In this document: positions 33,233 through 43,140 of the stretch, piece after piece
Layout: each line of letters opens with the position of its first letter
Numbering within the stretch: position 1 is the first letter of the stretch
NCBI RefSeq assembly: GCF_002744245.1
Contig: NZ_NKHG01000135.1
Location: 1-47,791 of the forward strand
Reading direction: 5' to 3'
Length of the DNA stretch: 47,791 nt
Source of the DNA: Bacillus pumilus
GTDB lineage: Bacteria > Bacillota > Bacilli > Bacillales > Bacillaceae
The notes under the pieces: model-generated
What the model saw: the letters and a program-made list of their open reading frames with translations, nothing else
What the model was told of the DNA's origin: nothing
Database searches by the model: none
Made by a program: the position numbers and the translations under genes

Positions 33233-33456
33233 AAACGAATTGCTGACTTTAAATCTCTTCTGATTGACTTGGAACTCCTAACGTATAGACGAGGACAACA
33301 AGGGGCAAGCGTAATTGCAGCCTGAACGACTGAGCGAAGAGACACTTTTTGTGAAGCGACAGTCTGAACTTCTATGGAAACATAGAGAGTGTGGTTGAAG
33401 CGCCACACCGCCATTTTTTAATGGTCAGTAACCTTTAAGGTGAAGTAACAGAATCG
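33233..33456 (+). ncRNA. group I intron in the tape-measure gene
   Basis: Exon bases AGTCGGT (33226-33232) pair fully with intron bases GCTGACT (33242-33248), giving a 7-bp P1 that ends in the required U-G at the 5' splice site. The intron ends in G (33456), and the exons join in phase. Core elements are visible: GACTG (33328-33332) with CAGTC (33360-33364) for P7, CAC-TTTTT-GTG for P8, CTATG-GAAA-CATAG (33372-33385, a GNRA tetraloop) for P9, and GTGTGG/CCACAC (33389-33408). It is 224 bases long, without an endonuclease gene. SPbeta relatives carry group I introns in ribonucleotide reductase genes; one here is less familiar. Confidence 0.88.
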
Positions 33457-34854
33457 AACTCGTTAAAAACTATTTTCGCAAGAATTGGTAATAATAGAAG
33501 CTCTATTAAAGCCTTAGACCAAATTGGTATCTCTGTGCAAACAGCAGCTGGTGAAGCGAAAACATCAAGTCAGTTAATTGGCGAAGTAGCAGAAAAATGG
33601 GATAGCTTATCTGATGCCCAAAAGCAAAACACATCGATTGGTGTTGCGGGTATTTATCAACTATCTAGATTTAACGCCCTATTGAATAACTACTCAATCT
33701 ATCAAGATGCAGCAAACACATCTGCAAACTCAATGGGTTCGGCATGGAAAGAACAAGAAAAGTATGCTGATAGTTTACAGGCGCGGATAAACCGCCTTCA
33801 AAATACGGTTACTGAATTTGCTGTTGCCGCCAGTGATGCCTTCATTTCAGATGGTCTGATCGCTTCTACAGAAGCTCTTGGAAATTTCATGGGATTGACC
33901 ACTGGCTTAGTTAAAAATATCGGCTTCCTTGCCCCTGCTTTCGGAACAGCTACCGTTGCCACATTATTTTTCTCATCTGCACTAAGAAGCACGTCAATGC
34001 AAAGTGGTGTTAAGATTATAAACACCTTAAGAGAAATACCTGCGAATCTGCAAACATATTCTCTAAAGGCAGCAACTACAACAGCTACTACTAATATCTT
34101 ATCGCATTCGTTTGCAGCATTAGGTAAGGCAGCAAGATCCGCAGGTATATTCTTAGCTGGTACTGCCCTTCCTATTGCCGCTTTTGCCGCACTTGGATTT
34201 GTAATCGAAAAGCTTGTAAGTACTTATGCTGATGCTAAAAAAGCTCAAGAGGAATTTGAAACAGCACAAAAAACTTCCATCGAAGCTTGGACTACAAATA
34301 AAGAAGCTACTCAAGGGTTAATTGGCAAGTATAAAGAACTTCGTAAAGCTAAAGATGACAACCAATTAACGCCTGAAAAAGAACAAGAATACTTATCTGT
34401 ATCGCAACAATTGGCAGATACGTTCCCGAATCTAGTTGAAGGCTATGATGCTCAAGGCAATGCTATCATCAAGAATAATGAAGCTCTAAAAGAAGCTATT
34501 AAATATACAGAAGAGATGGCAGCCTTTAACAAGCGAGATTTAAAGGATAATGCAACTTCCAACTTTGAAGATCAGATTAAGAAGTTAAAAGAACTGAATA
34601 AGGAAATGGAAGCTAATAAAGCGTTAGCTGATAACTATAAAGAGGGTTCAAGTTGGATTACAAGACTCTTTGAAAACCCTTTTGCTGACGATGGCGACTA
34701 TGTTAAAGAAGGATACAAATACGAGCAAGAAGCTTTACGTGCGAAACAATCCATTGTTAGTGCAAATGCAGAGATTCAAGCTTCAGTATTAGATGTAATC
34801 AGTGCGTTTAACTCCATTGATATTAACCCTAATATTAAAAAAGTCCATAACTGA
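33457..34854 (+). CDS. cwlP: tape-measure protein, second exon up to a frame break
   Basis: Begins NSLKTIFARIGNNRSS, directly after the intron, and continues through VGIYQLSRFNALL-type TMP sequence, a hydrophobic stretch (FAVAASDAFISDG, SAGIFLAGTALPIAAFAALGFVIEKLV) and helices. It stops at TGA 34852 after NIKKVHN. The same meaning continues in the +1 frame as KSITDILNTMDFSKLSPEQL, so the stop results from one extra base near the A6 run 34837-34842. A start codon at 33535 has no ribosome site, so this is not a separate gene. Confidence 0.8.
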   Translation, partial: NSLKTIFARIGNNRSSIKALDQIGISVQTAAGEAKTSSQLIGEVAEKWDSLSDAQKQNTSIGVAGIYQLSRFNALLNNYSIYQDAANTSANSMGSAWKEQEKYADSLQARINRLQNTVTEFAVAASDAFISDGLIASTEALGNFMGLTTGLVKNIGFLAPAFGTATVATLFFSSALRSTSMQSGVKIINTLREIPANLQTYSLKAATTTATTNILSHSFAALGKAARSAGIFLAGTALPIAAFAALGFVIEKLVSTYADAKKAQEEFETAQKTSIEAWTTNKEATQGLIGKYKELRKAKDDNQLTPEKEQEYLSVSQQLADTFPNLVEGYDAQGNAIIKNNEALKEAIKYTEEMAAFNKRDLKDNATSNFEDQIKKLKELNKEMEANKALADNYKEGSSWITRLFENPFADDGDYVKEGYKYEQEALRAKQSIVSANAEIQASVLDVISAFNSIDINPNIKKVHN

Positions 34855-37800
34855 CATCCTGAATACAATGGACTTCAGCAAGTTGAGTCCTGAACAACTT
34901 AAAAGCTTTTCACAGCAAGTAGCTGTCATAATGGACTCGCTCCAAAAATCACTAAACAATGGCAACGGCTCGGAATTTGATAAGCAAACAGACTCACTAA
35001 AATCTCTTATCACTGAGTTTTCAGATGGAAAAGTAAAAGTTGATAACTTGAACCTCTCCTACTCTACTCTTAAAGATTCATTAGACCAGGCGAAAAATGC
35101 TGGTGATTCAGCAAAAGTCACCTGGAATGAAAATGGTGAAGGTGTAGATGAACTTGGTGAATCTGTTGGCAATCTATCTGATAAGTTAAAAGAAGTTAAA
35201 GGTGATATTGAAGCTACGATTGATGTGTTAAACCAATTAGTTAAATCTGGCCAAACAACAGCAGCAATGGAAGCATTGCAAGGTGAAGTATATGATGATT
35301 TAGCAGATCAAATGTCCCCTCTCAACGATCTGTTAGAGAAAATGGCTGAAGGAAAATCTATTTCAGCATCTGAAGCAATGAAGCTTATACAGAAAGAAAA
35401 AGGTTTATCAGAAGCTATCTCCGTTGAAAGTGGCATTGTGAAAATTAATCGTGATGCAGTCGTAAAGTTAAGGAATGTTAAGCTTAAAGCATACAATGAC
35501 ATGCAACAATCGGTTAAACAAGACCTGCTTAATCAAGCTAATGCAACTGCTAAAAAGATTAAAAACTATGGTTTAGAAGTAAAAACAATTCAAACCGTTG
35601 CGGATGCTCAATCTAACTTAGCTTCATTGAAGAAGAAGATTGATGACGGTGGAGCTAGAAACCCTACAGAACTGTTAGAGATGGATAAGGAATATGGTGA
35701 AATGTCAGATATCACAAGTCAGCTCGAAGACTTGGATAAGATGTCTGAGTTGGTAAACTCCTCATTAACCGAAGTTGGCACATCTTATGAAACAATGTCC
35801 GACTCTGCTGATAAAGCCTCAGAGTCTACCAAAAATTCGATTTACGTTGCAGATAAATATAAAGAAGCATTAGAGCGAGTCAATAAGCAAATTGAAGAAC
35901 AAAACAGAAAAACAAACGACTATCCTAAGTGGTCGCAGAAGTATCGAGATTCAATTAAGAAGGAAATCAAGGCGTTAGAAAGAAAAGAAAAGCTTCTTAA
36001 GAGTCAAATTAAGTTACTTAAAGAGCAAATTAAATCTGGCTACATTGCTCAAACGGGTATTGTTGATTCTTCTTCATCCTACTCCCCTTCTAGCTCTTCG
36101 TATTCAGCTTCTGGTGGTTCCTACTCAGGTAAATACTCAAATGTTATCAATCAAGCTGCTTCTAAATACAATGTTCCAGCTGCTCTTATTGCTGCAGTAA
36201 TTAAGCAAGAATCTAACTTTAACCCTAATGCTCGTTCACATGCAGGAGCAACTGGTTTAATGCAACTTATGCCAGCTACAGCAAGAGGTCTAGGAGTTAA
36301 GAATTCTAGAGATCCTTACCAAAACGTAATGGGCGGTACCAAGTATCTTAAGCAAATGCTTGATAAATTTGGTTCTATTGAAAAGGCGTTAGCTGCATAC
36401 AATGCGGGGCCTGGTAATGTATCCAAGTATGGCGGTATCCCTCCTTTTAGTGAAACTAAAAATTACGTTAAAAAAGTAAATAGTTACTTTAAACAAATGG
36501 GTGGATCGCTATCCTCGAGTGGTGGATCAGCCGCAAGCTACTATGACTCGATGAGAAGAACATCTCATTTTGGTCAGCAAGAAAAAGGATTACGTTCTGC
36601 TCCACATAAAGGTTTAGACTTAGCTGCTAAATCTGGTACTCCAATCAAGTCGCTTAAATCAGGTAAAGTCCTCACTGCTGCATACTCTAAATCGGCTGGT
36701 TATTGGGTCGTTGTTCAACAAGATGACGGCACAGTTGCTAAGTATATGCATATGCAAAAAGGACTCAATGTTAAAGCTGGACAAAAGGTTCAGGCTGGCC
36801 AAACTCTCGGTAAAATGGGAAGCACTGGTCACTCTACAGGCACTCACCTTCATATGCAGATCGAGAAAAACGGTAAACCGATTGACCCCGAAGCCTACAT
36901 GCAACAAATTGGCTCTGACCTGTCTAGTTCTGATGCTGAACGACAACAAGCTATTTCACAAGCTAAATCTGACTTACTTGGACTTGAAGGAGATCTATCT
37001 TCTGTTAAAGATCAAATTCAAGATTTACAATATGAACTTGTACAATCGAAGCTTGATGAGTTTGAAAAACGAAAATCTGACTTAGAATTGAAAGTTGCTC
37101 AAAACCAATCTAAAGCTAGTCGTTACCTAAATGACAGTGCACAGTTTAGAAAATATACAAATGAGCAACGTAAAGCCGTTGAAGCGCAACAGAAGATTCA
37201 AACTCAAAAGGTTAGTTGGATCAATAAAGAACTAAAACAGAACAAGCAATTGAACGCTGCTCAACGTGATCAATTGCGTGAAGAATTAAAACAAGCTAAG
37301 CTTGACCTCATCAGCATTAAAGATCAAGTTTATGAGCTACAAGCTACCATTGTTCAATCTAAAACTGATCAAATTCTTAACAATATTGATAAATCAGTCA
37401 AAAAGACTGAATCAAAACTTAAGAATGTTGATATTAAGATTCAAACAACTGAAGAAGACAAGGATAAAGTTAAATACTACAGTCAACAAATCAAGCTGAT
37501 TCAGCAGCAACAAAAAGAAGCTACTAAGTACATCAAAGAGCTTGAAAAGCAAAAGAAAGTAGCTAAAGGTTTCCCTGAAATCCAAAAGCAAATATCAGAA
37601 GAAATTTCTTCTTGGAAAGACAAACAAAAGGATTTCAACCTAGAGCTTTATCAAACTAAGAAAAGCATTAAAGATATTTATAAGTCGCTTGCTGATGAAG
37701 TTGTCTCTATCTATAAAGAGATGTATGAAAAGATGCGTGATATTGAGCTTGAAGCTCATCGTAAAGCTACTCAAGACATCATTGATGGCATCGATAAGGA

Positions 37801-38749
37801 AGATGATGAAGCTAAGTTTCAGAAGGATTTAAAAGACCGTCAAGAAAGTATTCAAAAGCTTTTAGATCAGATAAATCAATATGCACTCGATGACTCTGAG
37901 TTTGGTAAGTCGAAGGTAAAAGAACTTACTGAACAGATGCAAAAAGAACAGCTTGATTTAGATCAATTCCTAAAAGATCGTGAAAACTCCAAGCGTAAAG
38001 AAGCGCTACAAGATCAACTTGAAAAAGACGAAAAATCAATCAACACAAAATATGATGATCTTGTTGCTGATGAGCGTGGATTTAAGGATCTAGAAAGAAA
38101 ATTGATGAACGGTAAGATTAGTGATATCAATAAACAGCTTTCTGAGTTCACTAAATTCATCAATTCAAATATGGAGTCAATCGGTAAGTCTATCTCTAAC
38201 AATTTGATTGATAAGCTTAAAGAGGCTTCAAATGCTCTTGGTGTTGTCGTTAAGGGAAATACAACAGGTAAAAAGGTAGCCGCTTTTGACACTGGTGGTT
38301 ACACAGGCACTGGTTTAGGCAGTGGCAAGTTAGCCGTACTCCATGATAAAGAACTAGTTCTTAACAAAACTGATACTGAAAATATGCTTAAAGCTGTCGA
38401 AACAGTTAGAGACATCAGTCAAAATGATGTGCCATTTACTCCAAAATGGGGTTCTGGACAAAAACTGAGTTCAGTGATATCTGCAGTTCCGACCGAAGTT
38501 AAGATGGCTGGTGCGAATATTGTTAAAAGTGCTGCGTCAGCTATTAGCATTATTCCTAGTGCTATCACCAAACTTACCAAAGCTCCACAGCCTTCTGTAA
38601 ACAGTACAGATAACAACGTAGGCAATATTGGTGAATTGCATTTCCATATTGAAAACATGTATGGTGACCAGAATACAGTAGATAAGTTTTCTGATACTGT
38701 TATAAAGAAAATCACTAACTATACCAAACAGAATTATGGAAGTTTATAA
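34802..38749 (+). CDS. cwlP: tape-measure protein, C-terminal part with lytic transglycosylase and M23 peptidase domains
   Basis: The real reading begins near 34844, after the frame break; from 34802 it gives 1315 codons. Numbered from 34802: an SLT transglycosylase domain at about 440-560 (YSNVINQAASKYNVPAALI, catalytic E470 in KQESNF, TGLMQLMPATARGLG, AAYNAGPGNVSKYGG), then an M23 endopeptidase at about 580-700 (zinc ligands H602 and D606 in HKGLDLA, and HLH at 682-684). The remainder is coiled coil and a C-terminal VVKGNTTGKKVAAFDTGGYTGTG motif (DTGGYTG) typical of TMP ends. In SPbeta CwlP these domains act as muramidase and DD-endopeptidase during DNA entry. A terminator hairpin follows. 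Confidence 0.9.
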   Translation: MRLTPLILTLILKKSITDILNTMDFSKLSPEQLKSFSQQVAVIMDSLQKSLNNGNGSEFDKQTDSLKSLITEFSDGKVKVDNLNLSYSTLKDSLDQAKNAGDSAKVTWNENGEGVDELGESVGNLSDKLKEVKGDIEATIDVLNQLVKSGQTTAAMEALQGEVYDDLADQMSPLNDLLEKMAEGKSISASEAMKLIQKEKGLSEAISVESGIVKINRDAVVKLRNVKLKAYNDMQQSVKQDLLNQANATAKKIKNYGLEVKTIQTVADAQSNLASLKKKIDDGGARNPTELLEMDKEYGEMSDITSQLEDLDKMSELVNSSLTEVGTSYETMSDSADKASESTKNSIYVADKYKEALERVNKQIEEQNRKTNDYPKWSQKYRDSIKKEIKALERKEKLLKSQIKLLKEQIKSGYIAQTGIVDSSSSYSPSSSSYSASGGSYSGKYSNVINQAASKYNVPAALIAAVIKQESNFNPNARSHAGATGLMQLMPATARGLGVKNSRDPYQNVMGGTKYLKQMLDKFGSIEKALAAYNAGPGNVSKYGGIPPFSETKNYVKKVNSYFKQMGGSLSSSGGSAASYYDSMRRTSHFGQQEKGLRSAPHKGLDLAAKSGTPIKSLKSGKVLTAAYSKSAGYWVVVQQDDGTVAKYMHMQKGLNVKAGQKVQAGQTLGKMGSTGHSTGTHLHMQIEKNGKPIDPEAYMQQIGSDLSSSDAERQQAISQAKSDLLGLEGDLSSVKDQIQDLQYELVQSKLDEFEKRKSDLELKVAQNQSKASRYLNDSAQFRKYTNEQRKAVEAQQKIQTQKVSWINKELKQNKQLNAAQRDQLREELKQAKLDLISIKDQVYELQATIVQSKTDQILNNIDKSVKKTESKLKNVDIKIQTTEEDKDKVKYYSQQIKLIQQQQKEATKYIKELEKQKKVAKGFPEIQKQISEEISSWKDKQKDFNLELYQTKKSIKDIYKSLADEVVSIYKEMYEKMRDIELEAHRKATQDIIDGIDKEDDEAKFQKDLKDRQESIQKLLDQINQYALDDSEFGKSKVKELTEQMQKEQLDLDQFLKDRENSKRKEALQDQLEKDEKSINTKYDDLVADERGFKDLERKLMNGKISDINKQLSEFTKFINSNMESIGKSISNNLIDKLKEASNALGVVVKGNTTGKKVAAFDTGGYTGTGLGSGKLAVLHDKELVLNKTDTENMLKAVETVRDISQNDVPFTPKWGSGQKLSSVISAVPTEVKMAGANIVKSAASAISIIPSAITKLTKAPQPSVNSTDNNVGNIGELHFHIENMYGDQNTVDKFSDTVIKKITNYTKQNYGSL

Positions 38750-38784
38750 AGAGCCTAGTTTTTAGGCTCTTACTTTGTTTTAAA
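38750..38784 (+). terminator. terminator after the tape measure
   Basis: AGAGCCTA and TAGGCTCT (8-bp stem, loop GTTTT), followed by TACTTTGTTTT. The T-tract is interrupted, so readthrough to the next tail genes is likely. Confidence 0.65.
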
Positions 38785-38794
38785 AGGTGATTGA

Positions 38795-39586
38795 ATGATT
38801 AGAGAAAGCCAATATTTTATTTTTAACCACATAAGATCAACGGACATGGGTGTAGCCAATGTGAATACTGATGGTGGTTTACAAGAAGAAAACTTTTTAG
38901 CAGGAAAGACAGTTAACGAGACTTTTATTAAAGGTCGAACCGTGCCCATTGTTGACAGTATTACCTATGAACCATACGAAGTTTCATTGAATTTCTATGT
39001 AGATCAGAATATCAAAGAGGGTTTCTATAAAAATAGGAATTTGACTCAAAAGAAACTCAGAGAAATTGCAAGTTGGTTAAGTGTTACAGATTACTCTCCT
39101 CTCGCTTTCAGCTCAAATTTAGATATTATTTATTATGCAATGCCTGTAAATCCTATCGATCTGGTTCATAATTGTTCTGAAGATGGGTACGTTCGGTTAA
39201 CTATGAAGGTACTCCCTTTTAAATTTGGAGTTAAAGTAGCTTCCCCCTGGATAGACCCCTCGAAACATCAAGATAATATTATAAAACTAGACAATAAAGG
39301 TGATCTTGATATACCCCTTTCAATGGAAATTAAAAAAATAGGTAATGGAAATATTAAAATCACTAATCTCAGTTCGTATAGAAGTCCGTTTTCCTTTGAT
39401 GGGTTAATGGATAATGAAATTGTAAAAATTGATTCAGTTAAGGAAATCTTGGAATCGAGTGTTTCTGGCTATGAATGCTATGAACAGTCCAATGAAAATT
39501 TTATTGTGCTTGGCAAGGGGCAGAATCGAATTAAAGTCGAAGGGGCTTGTTTGATTAGATTCAACTACCGCTTTAAATACTTCTAG
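38795..39586 (+). CDS. distal tail protein (Dit-like; SPbeta YomH position)
   Basis: 263 residues from ATG 38795 with AAAGGTGA. FNHIRSTDMGVANVNTDGG is the opening of the siphophage tail component family, with the GRTVPIVDSITYEPYEVSLNFYVD motif split over residues 45-75 and a jellyroll-like C-terminal domain. Dit hexamers form the hub between tail tube and adsorption device. It is followed, with four bases between, by the tail lysin gene. Confidence 0.85.
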   Translation: MIRESQYFIFNHIRSTDMGVANVNTDGGLQEENFLAGKTVNETFIKGRTVPIVDSITYEPYEVSLNFYVDQNIKEGFYKNRNLTQKKLREIASWLSVTDYSPLAFSSNLDIIYYAMPVNPIDLVHNCSEDGYVRLTMKVLPFKFGVKVASPWIDPSKHQDNIIKLDNKGDLDIPLSMEIKKIGNGNIKITNLSSYRSPFSFDGLMDNEIVKIDSVKEILESSVSGYECYEQSNENFIVLGKGQNRIKVEGACLIRFNYRFKYF

Positions 39587-39601
39587 GAGGTGAGGCTTCA
39601 G

Positions 39602-42295
39602 TTGAATTTAGGAGAATTTACTTTTAAACCAGGTAAGCTTAAGCTGGAATTGTGTAAAACGAATAAAAAGAAAATAGCTAATATAGTGGATTTCTCGAAT
39701 GCTTCGGTAAACTTAAATCATGCTGCCATTAACGACTTAACTTTTAGCATACCTCTTAAAGCAAGATATGGTGATGAAATTAAAACAAATCACGTTACTA
39801 AGCTAATCAAGGAATGGTACCTTGTCAAAGCAACTTTCTTGAACCGTACAGAATACTATGTAATTGACAGTATTACAGATTCCAGCAGCCAAGAGAAAGA
39901 TGATATTCAGATTAATTGCCAACTAACTCCTTACATGCTTCACAAATCTAAGATCATGCAGTACGAAGGCATTTCTAAGAATTTAAAAGAGATTGGCGAA
40001 GTTTGTTTAAGTGAAACAGGTTGGACTGTTGGTGAAATCGATGATACTTTCAATGAAAAAAGGCGTTCGTTTTCAATCAGCTCAATGACATCAAGATATG
40101 ATTTTTTAAGGAATATCTGCGAAACGTTTGATGCAATCCCAGTTTTCGATACCATCAAAAACACAGTCTCATTTTACAAAAGTGATGAAATTTCAAAGTT
40201 TAAAGGCGTTAAAATTTCTTCTCATAACTTTATGATCGATATGACAGACACACGTAGTATGGAAGATGTCGTGACCAGACTTCATGTAACTGGAAAAGAT
40301 GGCATTGTGATCAATTCAGTTAATCCAACAGGTCAAGGCTACTTGGATGACTTCAGCTTCTTTTTAACTCCCTTTCAGCGTGATGAAAATAGGATTGTAA
40401 TTAAAAAAAGTGATTACATGAGTAATGAGCTGTGTCATGCTTTGTTAGACTACAATGAGATGGTGGATAAAGAGTCTGAAGCATTTAAACGTCTGCTGGA
40501 TGAAAAAAAACAGATAGAAGCCAATAAGACAACTCAGGAAAATGAACTGTTCGTGCTGAAAAGTTTAGAATTGCAACAAATCCTAGATCGAATCGAAGTG
40601 GTTAAAGAAACCAATGGTGATACTAAGGATTTAATCAAACAAAGAGATTTAAAATTAAGTCAGGTTGATTCTAAAAAAAGTGAAATTGCCCAAATTGAAA
40701 CAAAAATCAATTTATTAAACAGCGACCTTACAGCTTTGAAGAATCGATTAGATATGTCCGCATTTTTGGGTGAAACGCTGTTCAACGAGTTGATTCCGTT
40801 TATTCACAAAGGAGAATGGTCTAACGACAACATTTTTGATGAAACGGAACTATATGAAAAAAGTTACGAAGAGTTAGAGAAACGAAGATCACCTCCTATC
40901 GACATTAAGACAAACATAGTCAACCTGTATAATGCAGTGAGTGAAAAAGATTATTGGGATAGAATTTCTTTAGGTGACATACTTAGAATTCAAAACAAAG
41001 AATTTGGCACTGAGTATAGAGCTACTTTAGCTGGGATGAGTTTGAATTTTGATGATTCCACTATTTCTGTAACACTTACAAATGGCAAAAAACCAAAAAG
41101 CATTGAGCAGGAATGGTCAGATATGCTCTATAGAAATAAAAAGGCTTCGACTGAATTCAACACTCGTAAAATTGACTACAATCGGCTTGCTACTAACTAC
41201 AACGCACGCAATGATCGTATTTCCACCCCTCCCTCTCCTCCTACTATTGGAATGAACTCTGTCACTCACAAAGTGAACGAAAATGGTTCTGTTGATATTT
41301 CGGTGTCGTGGAATTATCCAACCTCTGATGAAGATAAATACAACATTGACGGCTTTATCGTACATTGTTATCCTGACACATCTTCAGACACCTATTTATT
41401 CGGTGCCTCACTAGCTAAAGAACAAAGAATTTCTGTTAGATATGATAAGCGAATAGCTACCTTTACTTCACAAGTTCCAACAAAATATTTCACCTTTGGA
41501 GTACAGTCATACAGAAACGTTGAAACTTCGATTAGTTCAAATGGTGTTTTGTTATCTGATATAGTTCAACCACAAGTTCCAAGTGAAAATCCTTACAGGC
41601 CATCTAATACCGTTGAGGTTAAAGGAAAAGTAAATGGATTGTATCAGATTTCTACGAATGAAAAACCTGCCAACCCTGACGTTGGTACCATTTGGATTGA
41701 TCCAGCGAACAATAAGTCTGAACTATACGATGGAGAACAATGGATTGTTCAATCTGCTGGTAGCGCAGACTCGTTAAACGGGATCACCCCTGCTTTACAT
41801 GAAGAGCCTAATACTATACCAGTTAGAGATGATAACGGTGTGATTTCAGCATCTATTTCGGGTAGCGCATCTAAGTTAGGTGAGTATACAGACCAAGACT
41901 TTATTTTAAAGACAGATAAAGATGCACCAAATGGAGTTGCAACATTAGATGCTAACGGAAAAATTAAGTCGACCAATCTTCAGCAAATTAATTATGTTGG
42001 TACATATATCGGCAACGGGACTCAAAACAGAACAATCCCTCTCCCCTTCACCCCTTCCATTGTTAAGATTAAATCCACAGTTCAAAGCGACCCTGCGTTA
42101 GCTATTGTTAGCGCAAGTGGCGGTTATGCGGAGGAAATCTCTGGATCAAGTATCTATTTTAAAGGAATAAACAACCTTCCAGATGGCACAAACGGACGAC
42201 TTGTGAATATGGGGTTTGTGACTGGTTCTGATACAACGTTTAAAGGTAATAAACAAGGAGTTACGTACTATTTTGAAGCTTATAGAAATCTATAA
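39602..42295 (+). CDS. tail-associated baseplate hub protein (Tal-like; SPbeta YomG position)
   Basis: About 897 residues. I prefer TTG 39602; GTG 39590 overlaps the AGGAGG. N-terminal LGEFTFKPGKLKLELCKTN and LTFSIPLKARYGDEI are typical of gp18/Tal hub domains. A coiled coil occupies residues 300-395 (EANKTTQENELFVLKSLELQQ), then FNxxLxSIEQEWSDML region and an fibronectin-like domain (VDISVSWNYPTSDEDKYNIDGFIVHCYP) near residue 565. The C-terminus has LTLDANGKIK-type fibre sequence. It would sit at the tail tip. No catalytic motif is seen. Confidence 0.75.
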   Translation: MNLGEFTFKPGKLKLELCKTNKKKIANIVDFSNASVNLNHAAINDLTFSIPLKARYGDEIKTNHVTKLIKEWYLVKATFLNRTEYYVIDSITDSSSQEKDDIQINCQLTPYMLHKSKIMQYEGISKNLKEIGEVCLSETGWTVGEIDDTFNEKRRSFSISSMTSRYDFLRNICETFDAIPVFDTIKNTVSFYKSDEISKFKGVKISSHNFMIDMTDTRSMEDVVTRLHVTGKDGIVINSVNPTGQGYLDDFSFFLTPFQRDENRIVIKKSDYMSNELCHALLDYNEMVDKESEAFKRLLDEKKQIEANKTTQENELFVLKSLELQQILDRIEVVKETNGDTKDLIKQRDLKLSQVDSKKSEIAQIETKINLLNSDLTALKNRLDMSAFLGETLFNELIPFIHKGEWSNDNIFDETELYEKSYEELEKRRSPPIDIKTNIVNLYNAVSEKDYWDRISLGDILRIQNKEFGTEYRATLAGMSLNFDDSTISVTLTNGKKPKSIEQEWSDMLYRNKKASTEFNTRKIDYNRLATNYNARNDRISTPPSPPTIGMNSVTHKVNENGSVDISVSWNYPTSDEDKYNIDGFIVHCYPDTSSDTYLFGASLAKEQRISVRYDKRIATFTSQVPTKYFTFGVQSYRNVETSISSNGVLLSDIVQPQVPSENPYRPSNTVEVKGKVNGLYQISTNEKPANPDVGTIWIDPANNKSELYDGEQWIVQSAGSADSLNGITPALHEEPNTIPVRDDNGVISASISGSASKLGEYTDQDFILKTDKDAPNGVATLDANGKIKSTNLQQINYVGTYIGNGTQNRTIPLPFTPSIVKIKSTVQSDPALAIVSASGGYAEEISGSSIYFKGINNLPDGTNGRLVNMGFVTGSDTTFKGNKQGVTYYFEAYRNL

Positions 42296-42312
42296 GAAAG
42301 GAGTGATTCTAA

Positions 42313-43128
42313 ATGGATTTCTTAAAACTTTATAATGATCCAATCTTATACCACAAACGAAAAGACACTTATGATGATCCTTATATGAGCTATAATGAAA
42401 CGCACTCAATTCTAAACGGACGGATATTTTTAACAGAAAACCCCAACCGTGAAAATAGAGTTGTTGTAAGTGGTGGCAACAAAGAGTGGAAAGAAATTGA
42501 AGATGGCGAATTAGAAGATGACTGTTATCGTGTTGATTACATGATGGGAGTTGTCTTTTTTAATTCCTCTAACGAAGGAAAAGAATTGCAAGTTAAATAC
42601 GTTGGTGAAGGTGCACATTTCTTCCCTGCAGCACGTATTTGGATTAAACGATCAGGTAATACAGTAGTTGAGACACTTCAAGGTCTAATTGATGAAGCAG
42701 AAGATTGTATCATTCGAATGAACGAGAGAATTTTAGAATGTGAACGTGTCATCAAACGTTGTATAGAAATAACTGAATGGTGCAGAGCCATCACATCAAA
42801 CTATGAATATGTTGTTGAGAATACAAAAAAAGAGTACAAACCACTTGTTAATACATACACAGAATTGCTAGATACTTACCCTAACCCTCTTGTTGGATGG
42901 ACAGTAACAGTCAGAGATTCAGGAATAGTATACAGATGGGATGGTTTTGATTGGATAAATATCAGCATCTCGGAAGAGTTCGATGGTTACGATGTTATTA
43001 CAAGTTATAACGAACCTCATAACATCAAAAGAGTATGGCTGCGTTTAAATGCACCACCTAAAAAAAGAAGAATTAAGCCTTCTGTCGATGCTCCTATAGG
43101 TGGGCTTATTTGGTTTAGAAAAGAATAG
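42313..43128 (+). CDS. tail baseplate/adsorption protein (SPbeta YomF position)
   Basis: 271 residues from ATG 42313 after AAAGGAGTG. An N-terminal beta domain (YNDPILYHKRKDTYDDPYMSYN, VVSGGNKEWKEIEDGEL) is followed by a helical stretch with four regularly spaced Cys (IIRMNERILECERVIKRC, then ITEWCRAITS) and a C-terminal domain WTVTVRDSGIVYRWDGFDW. Such proteins connect hub and tail spike. The next gene starts 13 bases on. Confidence 0.65.
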   Translation: MDFLKLYNDPILYHKRKDTYDDPYMSYNETHSILNGRIFLTENPNRENRVVVSGGNKEWKEIEDGELEDDCYRVDYMMGVVFFNSSNEGKELQVKYVGEGAHFFPAARIWIKRSGNTVVETLQGLIDEAEDCIIRMNERILECERVIKRCIEITEWCRAITSNYEYVVENTKKEYKPLVNTYTELLDTYPNPLVGWTVTVRDSGIVYRWDGFDWINISISEEFDGYDVITSYNEPHNIKRVWLRLNAPPKKRRIKPSVDAPIGGLIWFRKE

Positions 43129-43140
43129 AAGGAGGAAAAT

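Noticed and set aside
33301-33414. Open frames over the intron (C-terminal extension of the first exon; minus-strand frame 33181-33414)
   Set aside because: Explained by the group I intron and not conserved protein sequence.
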